From Flammeovirga agarivorans (GTDB taxonomy: Bacteria; Bacteroidota; Bacteroidia; Cytophagales; Flammeovirgaceae): a DNA stretch of 64,000 nt. The stretch spans positions 806,001 through 870,000 of the forward strand of contig NZ_JABAIL010000001.1 of NCBI RefSeq assembly GCF_012641475.1, read 5' to 3'. Numbering within the stretch: the first letter of the stretch is position 1; each line of letters begins with the position of its first letter. The translations under genes and the position numbers were made by a program. The notes below the pieces were generated by a model. That model made no database searches. It had not been told where the DNA came from and saw nothing but the letters and a program-made list of their open reading frames with translations. Below, in pieces: positions 15,931 to 24,021 of the stretch.

Positions 15931-17217
15931 ATGAAATTCGAAAATTATAATATATCTGCTTCTCTAAAAAAGAGTATAGCAGAAAATGGATTTAAACGTC
16001 CTACAGATATTCAGTTCAAGTCAATACCTCCAATTTTAAAAGGTGAGGATGTATTAGCAATTGCACAGACAGGTACAGGTAAGACCGCTGCGTTTGCAAT
16101 TCCTGTTATGGAGTCTCTTTTACGAAATAAGCCCAAAGGAAAAAGTAAAAGGGTTATTCGTAGTGTTGTAATGGCTCCGACAAGAGAGTTGGCAGAACAG
16201 ATTACTGAAGTTTTTACATCAATTGGTAAATACACAAAGCTGAATATCTTATGTATTTATGGTGGAGTAGAACAGGATAATCAAATCAAGAAGTTAGAAG
16301 AAGGAGTCGATATTTTAATTGCAACTCCAGGTAGACTCTTTGATTTGAATCACCAAGGTTACATCAAACTAGATCGAGTAGAAGTCTTAGTACTAGATGA
16401 AGCCGATCACATGTTGGAGAAAGGTTTTATTAAAGACATCAAAGATGTTATCCGCCTTCTTCCTAAAAAGAGACAAACATTGTTTTTCTCAGCTACTATT
16501 GATGAAGCAATTAAAAAACTTGCTTATTCATTAGTTAGAAATGCGATTAGAATACAAATTTCTCCAAAAGATCCTGTTTCCAAGAATGTAAATCACGGTG
16601 TCGTTTCAGTTGAAATGGATGACAAAAGATTCTTCTTGGAAAGAATTGTCAAAGAACACCCTGAAGACAAAATTCTTGTATTTGTTAGAACTCAAGTCAG
16701 AGCCGAAAGAGTACACAAGGCGATGGCGAGGGTAGATATAAAAACAGTAACAATACACGGAGGTAAAGATCAAAAAGAAAGATTTGAAGCCTTAAAGCTG
16801 TATAAATCCGGAGAGGTAAAAGTATTAATTGCTACAGACGTTTCTGCTAGAGGTATTGATATCCCTGGAGTCCAATATGTTATTAATTACGATTTGCCTG
16901 ATGATCCAGAAAACTATGTGCATAGAGTTGGTCGTACAGGTCGTGGTACTCAAAAAGGTGATGCAATCGCATTTTGTGCGGAGAAGGAAAAAGAACTTCT
17001 GGATGCTATCGAGAACTTTACAGGTACCAAAATCGCTGTTTATGAAATGGACAGAGGAGAGTATGCAGGTATCGTAGGGCATTCTGAGGAAACATCTACT
17101 GACTGGAAAACAGTGATGCGAGAGATAGAAACAGATCAGAAAAACTATAAGGAAGCGAAAAAGAAAGCAAATAGGAAAAAAGAGAAAAAGAAGAAGGTAA
17201 AATCTTCGAAAAAATAA
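15931..17217 (+). CDS. DEAD-box ATP-dependent RNA helicase
   Basis: This is a second DEAD-box helicase, unrelated in tail sequence to the one at 3.6 kb. Motif I AQTGTGKT is at 45-52, Ia PTRELAEQ at 83-90, ATPGR at 131-135, motif II Asp-Glu-Ala-Asp at 156-159, SAT in motif III, RGIDIPG in motif V and HRVGRTGR in motif VI. The C-terminal 40 residues are extremely Lys-rich and should bind RNA. It lies 85 nt after ywbE; a GAA-rich inverted repeat (AGTGAAGAA/TTCTTCACT, 15858-15905) lies between and may be an attenuator. A terminator follows. Confidence 0.95.
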   Translation: MKFENYNISASLKKSIAENGFKRPTDIQFKSIPPILKGEDVLAIAQTGTGKTAAFAIPVMESLLRNKPKGKSKRVIRSVVMAPTRELAEQITEVFTSIGKYTKLNILCIYGGVEQDNQIKKLEEGVDILIATPGRLFDLNHQGYIKLDRVEVLVLDEADHMLEKGFIKDIKDVIRLLPKKRQTLFFSATIDEAIKKLAYSLVRNAIRIQISPKDPVSKNVNHGVVSVEMDDKRFFLERIVKEHPEDKILVFVRTQVRAERVHKAMARVDIKTVTIHGGKDQKERFEALKLYKSGEVKVLIATDVSARGIDIPGVQYVINYDLPDDPENYVHRVGRTGRGTQKGDAIAFCAEKEKELLDAIENFTGTKIAVYEMDRGEYAGIVGHSEETSTDWKTVMREIETDQKNYKEAKKKANRKKEKKKKVKSSKK

Positions 17218-17224
17218 AAATCAA

Positions 17225-17256
17225 AACACTTAGACTTCGGTTTAGGTGTTTTTTTA
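17225..17256 (+). terminator. Terminator after the second DEAD-box helicase gene
   Basis: AACACTTAGA pairs with TTTAGGTGTT, using G-U pairs, around CTTCGG; a run of seven T residues follows. Confidence 0.75.
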
Positions 17257-17339
17257 TCTATAAAAACCGATAATGTTAAATATTAAACATTGTTGTGAAT
17301 TTTATTATGTTTGAATTAAAACAATTTATTTTAAAGAGG

Positions 17340-17347
17340 TATATTTG
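17340..17347 (+). promoter_or_regulatory. -7-like box in a gene-free gap
   Basis: TATATTTG matches TAnnTTTG exactly. About 60 nt later comes a perfect hairpin terminator without any gene between, which suggests a short non-coding transcript. The -33 TTTG (17310-17313) is 26 nt away, longer than usual. Confidence 0.35.
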
Positions 17348-17408
17348 TGTGAAGTTAGATGAATACGCTTAGTAGATAAGTGAAAAAATTAAGAGAGTTA
17401 AGTTCATG

Positions 17409-17444
17409 AAATACCTCTTTGGTACTGCCGGAGAGGTATTTTTG
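17409..17444 (+). terminator. Hairpin terminator with no upstream gene
   Basis: AAATACCTCT (17409-17418) and AGAGGTATTT (17432-17441) form a perfect 10-bp stem with a 13-nt loop and T residues after it. The helicase transcript already has its own terminator, so this may end a small RNA. Confidence 0.6.
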
Positions 17445-17458
17445 TATAGTATTGAATA

Positions 17459-17496
17459 AAAAAATCCTCACCATTTATAATATGATGAGGATTTTT
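17459..17496 (-). terminator. Terminator after hpt (usable on both strands)
   Basis: AAAATCCTCA and TGAGGATTTTT pair around a 15-nt loop; A and T runs flank the stem on both sides. Confidence 0.8.
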
Positions 17497-17516
17497 ATTT
17501 ATCTGTATACTTCAGA

Positions 17517-18062
17517 TTAAATATCTTTCAGTACTAAAATTTCTGGAATATTTCTACCGTATCCGTCGTAATCCAATCCATAGCCTACAACAAATCTTGG
17601 GTCGATTTCAAAACCAACATAATCAACGGTAATAGGTATTTTTAAAGCTTCAGGTTTAAACAATAAAGATACTACTTTAACTGAAGCAGGTTCCATACCT
17701 TCTAAGTCTTTGATCAAAGCTTGCATTGTACGACCTGTATCTACAATATCTTCAACAATGATAATGTGTTTGCCTTTTACTTGGTCAGCATTAAAGCCAA
17801 TCAATTGCTTCACCTTACCAGTACTTTGAGTCCCTTCATAAGAAGCATATTTTACGAATGAGATCTCAAGTGGTGTTTTAATTTCTTTTACAAGATCTGA
17901 AGTGAACATAAACGCTCCGTTTAAAACACTTACCAAAAGAACATCTTTTCCTTCGTAATCATTAGTAAGTTGCTGACCTAACTCGCGGTTACGCTCTGCG
18001 ATTTGCTCTTTGCTGATAAAAGGAACAAACTCTTTGTCTAATACTTTTGTGACTTCAGTCAT
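17517..18062 (-). CDS. hpt: Hypoxanthine phosphoribosyltransferase
   Basis: This cytoplasmic purine-salvage enzyme converts hypoxanthine (and usually guanine) plus PRPP into IMP or GMP. The PRPP-binding loop VEDIVDTGRT is at 103-112, the first loop LNGAFMFTSDL at 48-58, and the flexible loop residues Ser-Tyr are in YASYEGTQSTGK at 72-83. The C-terminal VDYVGFEIDPRFVVGYGLDYDGYGRN carries the base-stacking aromatic and the D-x-x-x-R-N-L-like contact of the family. Length 181 is typical. It is a single gene with a clear terminator. Confidence 0.95.
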   Translation of the reverse strand: MTEVTKVLDKEFVPFISKEQIAERNRELGQQLTNDYEGKDVLLVSVLNGAFMFTSDLVKEIKTPLEISFVKYASYEGTQSTGKVKQLIGFNADQVKGKHIIIVEDIVDTGRTMQALIKDLEGMEPASVKVVSLLFKPEALKIPITVDYVGFEIDPRFVVGYGLDYDGYGRNIPEILVLKDI

Positions 18063-18348
18063 GATTGAATATATGTATTATATATGAATTCTGTCTAGAA
18101 TTTTAAAGTGCAAATATACACACTACTCTTTAATATTAATTGTGAGTATTTCTTAAAAGAATAGATTATTCTTATGTTTTGGAAAATTCAACCTTTTAAA
18201 TCAAATTTATTAGGTGAATAATTAAAGAATAGAAATATTTTTAGGGTGAGAATGTCGATTTTTAGTGTCTTATATTCTCATTTTCAGTATTTTTAATTGA
18301 AAGGAAATACCATACTATTGTTTTTTTAACTAAACCCTTAACAAGAAA

Positions 18349-19017
18349 ATGTCAGATCAAGAGAACCAAGGATTCTTCTCTAAGTTTGTTAATAATATTG
18401 AGGATTATATCAATAACCTAGTCACTTTAGATATTAAAACAGTGATAGGAGAGTACAGAGTAGAAGGAGAGAAAGATGAAATCATCAAGAAAGAAAATAC
18501 TGATTTTAAATTGATGAATAGCCAAATTCATCTATTGAAAGGAGATATTACAACACATATTAGCAACGATCTACTACAAGATAAATATGCATGGGTAAGA
18601 GATTTCCACGCTCAAAAAGAGCAACATGGCCATCAGATTATCAACGATAATATTAAAGCTATTTTTAGCTTATATGAACTCTATCAAAAAACAAAAGGAG
18701 TGGATGTTCCTGAGGTAGATTTCTCAAGACAGAATCCTGCACAAGTATATGGAAATACGGCTGCGGCACAACCGGCTACTTATGCCGAAATTCCAATGCA
18801 GTTTGATCCAACAGCCACGGCAGCAGCAGCTCCAGCGATTGAATCTCCTAACTCAATGTATGATTACGATCAACCTGCAGCTATGGATCAAGTGGCAGCA
18901 GAGATGCCTGCTGAAGATGTTGAAGCAGAAGCTATTGATTTTGATGCACCAGCAGATGATTTTAATTCTGTTGCATCGGAAGATGAAGATGAGGAGAACA
19001 AAGAAGAAAAAGAATAA
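18349..19017 (+). CDS. Unknown protein A of a three-gene cassette
   Basis: I do not recognise this 222-residue protein. Residues 1-120 look folded and mostly helical; 130-222 are an Ala/Pro/Glu-rich, strongly acidic and probably disordered tail. Two stretches recur in the genes that follow: VTLDIKTVIGE (25-35), matched by LTLEINTIFKE in protein B, and HLLKGDITTHIS (61-72), matched by VQIDGDVTSYLT in B and IQLDADIINYFP in C, each followed about 15-30 residues later by histidines (here DFHAQ at 85-89 and HGH at 93-95). There is no signal peptide. It starts an operon with B (17 nt gap) and C. Cytoplasmic role unknown. Confidence 0.75.
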   Translation: MSDQENQGFFSKFVNNIEDYINNLVTLDIKTVIGEYRVEGEKDEIIKKENTDFKLMNSQIHLLKGDITTHISNDLLQDKYAWVRDFHAQKEQHGHQIINDNIKAIFSLYELYQKTKGVDVPEVDFSRQNPAQVYGNTAAAQPATYAEIPMQFDPTATAAAAPAIESPNSMYDYDQPAAMDQVAAEMPAEDVEAEAIDFDAPADDFNSVASEDEDEENKEEKE

Positions 19018-19034
19018 GCTAAAATTACGTAACA

Positions 19035-19889
19035 ATGGAGCAATCCTTAAAAGCATTAGCCAGTGAGTTATTGACTTTAGAAATCAATACTATTTTTAAA
19101 GAAAATACTACAGGAGCTAAGATGCCGGCAAACAAGCGTATTGCATTGTATGATATCATACAGAGGTATAGAAAAACTTTAATTGAATACGGAATTTGTG
19201 AAAAAGCAAATGGACAACCACCCTCATTGGATGGCGCAGGTAATCCCAAGTTTCTTTTAAGGTTTGTTGGAGCAGGGGAGTACTCATTTTATGAAGTGAA
19301 AAGAGCTGCTGTTCATGGAAAAGCTTATTATGAGAAGCTACAAACTCAGATGCAAACTCCTGAACAACTAGAAGAATTAAAGAACCGAATGCAAATGCTG
19401 TATCGTATCGAAAGGCAAAGTGCAGTAATGATGGGACTCTTCAAGGAACAGCGACATAAATTAGATATCGATAACAAGCAGGGAACTACTGGTTATGATG
19501 CAGAATTTAATGGGAAAGGATGTAATTCAGATTATGATCTATACCCTTCTCAGAATGGATCTTTTGTTTGGAATAATGATATCTCTTTAGCTGAAATGAA
19601 TAATGTTGATCCATTGGATCTCACTTCAGAGCAAGTGACTAACATTAGAAAAGCATGGGAGTTAGGTACACAGCAAGTATTATTACAAACTGTTGTTCAA
19701 ATTGATGGTGATGTAACTTCTTATCTAACACCAAAATTTGTACATCTACCAAAGGATTTTAGAGATATGGTGATGAACTTTCATCAGAGTTCTACCAATG
19801 AAGCAACAGCACATTGGAGTTCTTTATTTAAGGTAGTAGCAGACCTAACAGGGAAAGCATTTTCATCGATATTTGGTGGTGGTAAATAA
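19035..19889 (+). CDS. Unknown protein B of a three-gene cassette
   Basis: This 284-residue protein matches no family I know. The N-terminus LLTLEINTIFKEN (12-24) resembles protein A. Residues 25-105 contain an alpha/beta stretch (NKRIALYDIIQRYRK, then FLLRFVGAGEYSFYEVKRAA), and 105-145 a charged helix. Residues 210-271 align well with protein C: LG-x7-TVVQIDGDVTSYL here against LG-x7-TVIQLDADIINYF there, then AHWSSLFKVVADL against KHWYEVEFAFFKL. It ends GGGK and has no signal or membrane segment. Eight nt separate it from gene C, so the three are almost surely co-expressed and probably form a complex. Confidence 0.75.
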   Translation: MEQSLKALASELLTLEINTIFKENTTGAKMPANKRIALYDIIQRYRKTLIEYGICEKANGQPPSLDGAGNPKFLLRFVGAGEYSFYEVKRAAVHGKAYYEKLQTQMQTPEQLEELKNRMQMLYRIERQSAVMMGLFKEQRHKLDIDNKQGTTGYDAEFNGKGCNSDYDLYPSQNGSFVWNNDISLAEMNNVDPLDLTSEQVTNIRKAWELGTQQVLLQTVVQIDGDVTSYLTPKFVHLPKDFRDMVMNFHQSSTNEATAHWSSLFKVVADLTGKAFSSIFGGGK

Positions 19890-19897
19890 TCATAATA

Positions 19898-20449
19898 ATG
19901 ACTAAAACACCAAAACTAGAAGAACAATTACAGACACTAAAAGCATCTAAGGAAGCTGCGGAATTATTATGGCATTCTTTTGAAGATGGAGGGATGACCA
20001 TTGAAACACCTTTTACTTTAGGTCATAATTCTTATTCTTTTACGACTGTTATTCAATTGGATGCAGATATTATAAATTACTTCCCGAACCTATGTAATGA
20101 AGATTTAAGGCTTTATCAACCTAAGTTATCAAATGTGATGAAAAAACATTGGTACGAAGTTGAATTTGCTTTTTTCAAATTATCCAACAATAAGAAACTG
20201 TGGAATTTGTTGTCTGATACAATGGTTGTATTTATTAATGCGATCTCAGTTATTACAATGTTAGATGTTGAGAAACTAGAATCTGTTTTGGTGATGTTGA
20301 TTCCATTGGCATATGTTTTCTTTAGAAAAAAAATTATTGAGCACATCTCACCACTAATTGTTCGTAGTGCATTTTTTGTCTATAAAAAGTTTAAGCCTTT
20401 ATTGGATAAAGTGATTAAGAATCAAAAAGCATCCATTATCAACAGCTAA
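19898..20449 (+). CDS. Unknown membrane protein C of a three-gene cassette
   Basis: This 183-residue protein carries the shared domain near its N-terminus (about 41-95, with TVIQLDADIINYF at 50-62 and His84-Trp85) and then two hydrophobic helices at about 107-121 and 128-143, followed by a basic C-terminal stretch (KKIIEH, YKKFKPLLDK). It is therefore the likely membrane anchor of the A-B-C set. Its stop codon overlaps that of the convergent DUF4249 gene in CTAA. Function unknown; no enzyme motif is visible. Confidence 0.75.
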   Translation: MTKTPKLEEQLQTLKASKEAAELLWHSFEDGGMTIETPFTLGHNSYSFTTVIQLDADIINYFPNLCNEDLRLYQPKLSNVMKKHWYEVEFAFFKLSNNKKLWNLLSDTMVVFINAISVITMLDVEKLESVLVMLIPLAYVFFRKKIIEHISPLIVRSAFFVYKKFKPLLDKVIKNQKASIINS

Positions 20450-21333
20450 TCGATCAAAACAGGTTCGTCTTCTACAAAAACGGAATCTGCGATAGGAATA
20501 ATTTCAGAATCAGAGACACCTTCTACAGATAAGAAACCAATAGGATTTTCCCCAACGACTGTACTTGCAAAATTAGTTGGTGGATTATCCACTGTTATAC
20601 TCGTACCAGAAGCCTCAATTAAATTGTTTAATGACACATAGTAGTTGTAAGCACTTTGATCGAGGCTTTTTAGATGTACCTGAATAGTATCTTCTGTGGT
20701 GAAAGAGGTATATGGATATTCTACAAATACTTCCTTACCATCAATGCCTTGGTCTGTACTTATCGGTACTCTGGCAGGTGTTAAAAGAATAAACTCACCA
20801 TTGATTTTTTGTGATACTCTCCAACTATAATAATTATTTTCTTTCTCAGGGTCCAAGAAGTATATCCTTACATAGTAACGATCTTCGCTAGGTTCATATC
20901 TGAAGTTTACATCTTGTATAGGAACAACTGTAGGCATTCTCACTTGAGCTTGATAGAGTGTATCTTGTTCAAACTCTGAACCTGGTAAGAAAACATTTAA
21001 AGTGTAAAATTGCTTAGGAACTAAAGTGACTTGACTCTGAGGAGTATAAAGTGCTCCGTAATCGAAAGTACCTGAATAGGTAAATGGAAATGTAGTATTG
21101 CCAAAATTAGTCGCAAATAATACAACAGAGGCATTTTCAATCGCAGGGAAAGTTGTCGTATCATTAAACCCTAGCGAACGAGAAAGAATAACTCGAGAAA
21201 TATATTCACTTTCAGATACATTAGCATCAATTACAGTTCTTTGAGGTCCCGATGGTAGGTTAAGTACAATGGGTTCCTCACAACTATAACAAAACGCTAT
21301 TAGCAGTGAAAAAATGAATACGTATTTTCTCAT
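20446..21333 (-). CDS. DUF4249 family outer-membrane lipoprotein
   Basis: The signal peptide ends in a lipobox with Cys18 (AFCYSC). The mature part follows the DUF4249 pattern: EEPIVLNLPSGPQRTVIDANVSESEYISRVILSRS, with a first beta-rich domain and later YVSLNNLIEASGTSI and NPIGFLSVEGVSDSE. DUF4249 genes in Bacteroidota follow TonB-dependent receptor genes, and here it is 8 nt downstream of one. It probably is the surface lipoprotein partner of that receptor. The ligand is not known. Confidence 0.9.
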   Translation of the reverse strand: MRKYVFIFSLLIAFCYSCEEPIVLNLPSGPQRTVIDANVSESEYISRVILSRSLGFNDTTTFPAIENASVVLFATNFGNTTFPFTYSGTFDYGALYTPQSQVTLVPKQFYTLNVFLPGSEFEQDTLYQAQVRMPTVVPIQDVNFRYEPSEDRYYVRIYFLDPEKENNYYSWRVSQKINGEFILLTPARVPISTDQGIDGKEVFVEYPYTSFTTEDTIQVHLKSLDQSAYNYYVSLNNLIEASGTSITVDNPPTNFASTVVGENPIGFLSVEGVSDSEIIPIADSVFVEDEPVLID

Positions 21334-21341
21334 TAGGTCTA

Positions 21342-23984
21342 TTAAAACTTAAAGTTATAACTAAAGGACGGCAATATACTAAACAAATAGACTTTTACAG
21401 TTTCTAATTGCTCAGGATTACTTTTGCTACTTCTAAAAATATAAGAGTAAGTATTTTTACGAGCATACACATTGTAAATAGAGAAATTGAAACTACTCTC
21501 ATTTTGTTTCTTCCTAGACATCTTACGATAAAAAGTAAGAGAAATATCTAAGTGATGTGTACTTGGAAGTCTTGCTGCGTTTCTTTCGCCATAAATAGGA
21601 ACCACATATCCATCCTTAATGTATTTACCTTCAGGAGCGGTATAAGGACGGCCAGAGGCATAATTCCAAACGGCCGAGAATTGTATCTGTGGTGATAACT
21701 GAAAAGACCCTAAAATATTGAATACATGGCGTTGATCTTGATTGGTAGGGTACCAATTACCATCATTAATCTCATCCACTTTCATAAATGAAAAGCTATA
21801 GGTATAAGCCATAGACCCTGTAAACTTTCCTTTTCTTTTTCTAAATAACGTCTCAAAGCCATAACTTTTACCGATACCTCCCACCACATCATTTTCTATT
21901 TGGTCGGTAACTAAATATCTGCCGTTGGGATGAAACTCTAATATGTCTTTTGAATCTTTATAATATGCATCAAAAGAAAAATCGAAAACACCATCTTTTA
22001 ACTTACTTAAGTAACCAATACTGTATTGATCATTAATAAGTGGTTTGATAAGTTTATTTGATGGGATCCAAACCCCAGCATTATTTGGTAAAGAGGATAA
22101 GGATAACTCTTGAGCATATTGAGCCATTCTATCATATGCAATCCTCAAAGAATGTTTTGGAGTGATAGCCACACTCATGGACGCTCTAGGACTGAAGTTG
22201 TGGTAGCTATTATCAATATTAAAACCAGAATAAAAGACAGTGTCAACAACCGTATTAAGTGTTCCGGTTGATGTAAATGGAGTTAATTCATAAATATACT
22301 GTCTTCTGTTTCGGATATTATCAAATCTGGAATACCTACCTCCAATACCTAGTTTTACTTTTTCATCAATATTCCATTCTATGTCAAAATAAGCAGCACT
22401 TTCAATTGCTGAAATATCTTGAGCATCTGTTGGAGTAACAATACTTTCAGGGGCATAAGGTGCAATGTCTCCTTGATTATAAAGATGATAGATACTCTCA
22501 AGACCTGTTTTAAATGTGACATAGGGGGTGAAATAGTGCTCTAGATTATATTTCAATCCTATATCATCCAAAGTATAAGAAGTGATATAACTCGTTTCTG
22601 GTACAGTATTAATAATGTTGGATACACTATAATGGGTGTACCATAAAGTCATATTACTATATGTCTTAGGAGATAATAATGAGTTCCAAGTAATGTTGGC
22701 GGTATTATTACCCCACTCACTTGCAGAAACATCTTGAAAGGATAGCTTATCTCTACTAAAATAACCAGAAGTGGTAATCGTATTTTTACTATTAATTTGA
22801 TACTTCACTTTAGCACTCAAATCATAGAAAACGATTGTATTTACACCATTTTCAGAATTAAGTTGAAATAGATCGGTATAAGGTCTTCTTCCTGAAATGA
22901 TAAAAGATGCTTTGTCTTTTTTGATAGGACCTTCTATCGTTGCATTGGCAGAAATAGTTCCGATTCCACCAGATACATTAAATTTCTGGTTGTTACCCTC
23001 CCTTAAGTGAACATCAATAACAGAAGAACCTCTACCACCATATTGGGCAGGGATACCACTTTTATAGGTTGTCACATTTTTTAATGAATTGGTATTGAAG
23101 ATGGAGTAAAAACCTAAACTGTGAGTTGCATTGTAAATAGGCACATTGTCAATTAAGAATAAATTCTGATCTGTTCCTCCTCCTCTAACAGATAGTTCAC
23201 TACTTCCTTCATTCGCACTCTTAAATCCAGGCATTAGTTGCAGTGATTTGATAACATCACCTTCCCCCAAAATCATCGGTAATTCTTTGGTGGCTTCTGG
23301 CGTAACATTAGTGATATTACTTAGTTGGAGAATACCCTCATAAATTTCAGAGTTACGAGAAATGACTAAAACTTCTCTCAATTTGGTCTCCATGATATTG
23401 AGTTGAACATTCAGCTTTACAGCCTGTTCGACCTTTACTAAAGTATCATATTCAAAGAACCCAAGTGATTTTACTTTAATACGATAAGAACCTATAGGGA
23501 CAGAGAGGGAGTAAAAACCATCAAAGTTTGTCACTGTACCAATGTTTAAGTCCTCAACAATTACTGTAGCTCCAATAATTGTCTCTTTGGTTCCTTTTTC
23601 TCTTACCACTCCATTAATGGGATATTTGGTCAAACGACGTCCTTCTGGTGAATCTAAAGGGATACGATGTACTGAAATAACAATATCATTTCCTTCAATT
23701 CGATAACCCAAAAATCTTCCATCAAACATTAAGTTTAAGATGTCTGATAGTTTCGCCTGTTTACGTTGGAATGTGATTTTTTTTACCAATGGGATATTGT
23801 CATCACTATAGATGAAATTCACTCCACATTGATCGGTGATTTTTTGAATAGCTTCTGGGTAGGTGACTTCAAAAAAATTGAACTCATATACCTGATCTCC
23901 CTTATTTTGAGCATAAGTTGCCTTTGCTCCTAAAAAAACGAAGCATAAAATGAGGAAGAAATATTTAACAGTATATGAGCTCAA
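21342..23984 (-). CDS. TonB-dependent receptor with STN and carboxypeptidase-like domains
   Basis: This 880-residue outer-membrane transporter has a signal peptide (1-25), an STN (secretin/TonB short N-terminal) domain at about 33-88 (FFEVTYPEAIQKITDQCGV, then AKLSDILNLMF), a carboxypeptidase-like beta-sandwich at about 123-200 (GATVIVEDLNIGTVTNFDGFYSL), a plug domain at about 230-330 (SELSVRGGGTDQNLFLIDNVPIYN) and a 22-stranded-type barrel to the C-terminal phenylalanine (SYNFKF). The STN domain usually signals to an anti-sigma factor, but no FecR/FecI pair is adjacent. Instead a RamB/PrpR-like regulator gene lies 37 nt upstream on the same strand. The substrate is unknown. Confidence 0.95.
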   Translation of the reverse strand: MSSYTVKYFFLILCFVFLGAKATYAQNKGDQVYEFNFFEVTYPEAIQKITDQCGVNFIYSDDNIPLVKKITFQRKQAKLSDILNLMFDGRFLGYRIEGNDIVISVHRIPLDSPEGRRLTKYPINGVVREKGTKETIIGATVIVEDLNIGTVTNFDGFYSLSVPIGSYRIKVKSLGFFEYDTLVKVEQAVKLNVQLNIMETKLREVLVISRNSEIYEGILQLSNITNVTPEATKELPMILGEGDVIKSLQLMPGFKSANEGSSELSVRGGGTDQNLFLIDNVPIYNATHSLGFYSIFNTNSLKNVTTYKSGIPAQYGGRGSSVIDVHLREGNNQKFNVSGGIGTISANATIEGPIKKDKASFIISGRRPYTDLFQLNSENGVNTIVFYDLSAKVKYQINSKNTITTSGYFSRDKLSFQDVSASEWGNNTANITWNSLLSPKTYSNMTLWYTHYSVSNIINTVPETSYITSYTLDDIGLKYNLEHYFTPYVTFKTGLESIYHLYNQGDIAPYAPESIVTPTDAQDISAIESAAYFDIEWNIDEKVKLGIGGRYSRFDNIRNRRQYIYELTPFTSTGTLNTVVDTVFYSGFNIDNSYHNFSPRASMSVAITPKHSLRIAYDRMAQYAQELSLSSLPNNAGVWIPSNKLIKPLINDQYSIGYLSKLKDGVFDFSFDAYYKDSKDILEFHPNGRYLVTDQIENDVVGGIGKSYGFETLFRKRKGKFTGSMAYTYSFSFMKVDEINDGNWYPTNQDQRHVFNILGSFQLSPQIQFSAVWNYASGRPYTAPEGKYIKDGYVVPIYGERNAARLPSTHHLDISLTFYRKMSRKKQNESSFNFSIYNVYARKNTYSYIFRSSKSNPEQLETVKVYLFSILPSFSYNFKF

Positions 23985-24021
23985 GTATGTTAGACGTATT
24001 GTAATAGCTTATGTTAGCATA

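Noticed and set aside
17406-17459. Tiny frame of 17 codons (MKYLFGTAGEVFLYSIE) over the hairpin
   Set aside because: It lies across a terminator stem and has no supporting start context, so a peptide gene is unlikely.
18247-18280. Inverted repeat TGAGAAT/ATTCTCA before the three-gene cassette
   Set aside because: Seven-base arms with a 20-nt spacer; plausible operator but expected by chance at this length.
18749-19066. Plus-strand frame of 105 codons rich in Leu and Gln
   Set aside because: It is the second frame of the Ala/Glu-rich tail of protein A; the composition is a by-product of that repeat-like tail.
20446-23984. TonB receptor plus lipoprotein as a polysaccharide-utilisation locus
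   Set aside because: The lipoprotein is DUF4249, not SusD, and no glycosidase lies beside it.
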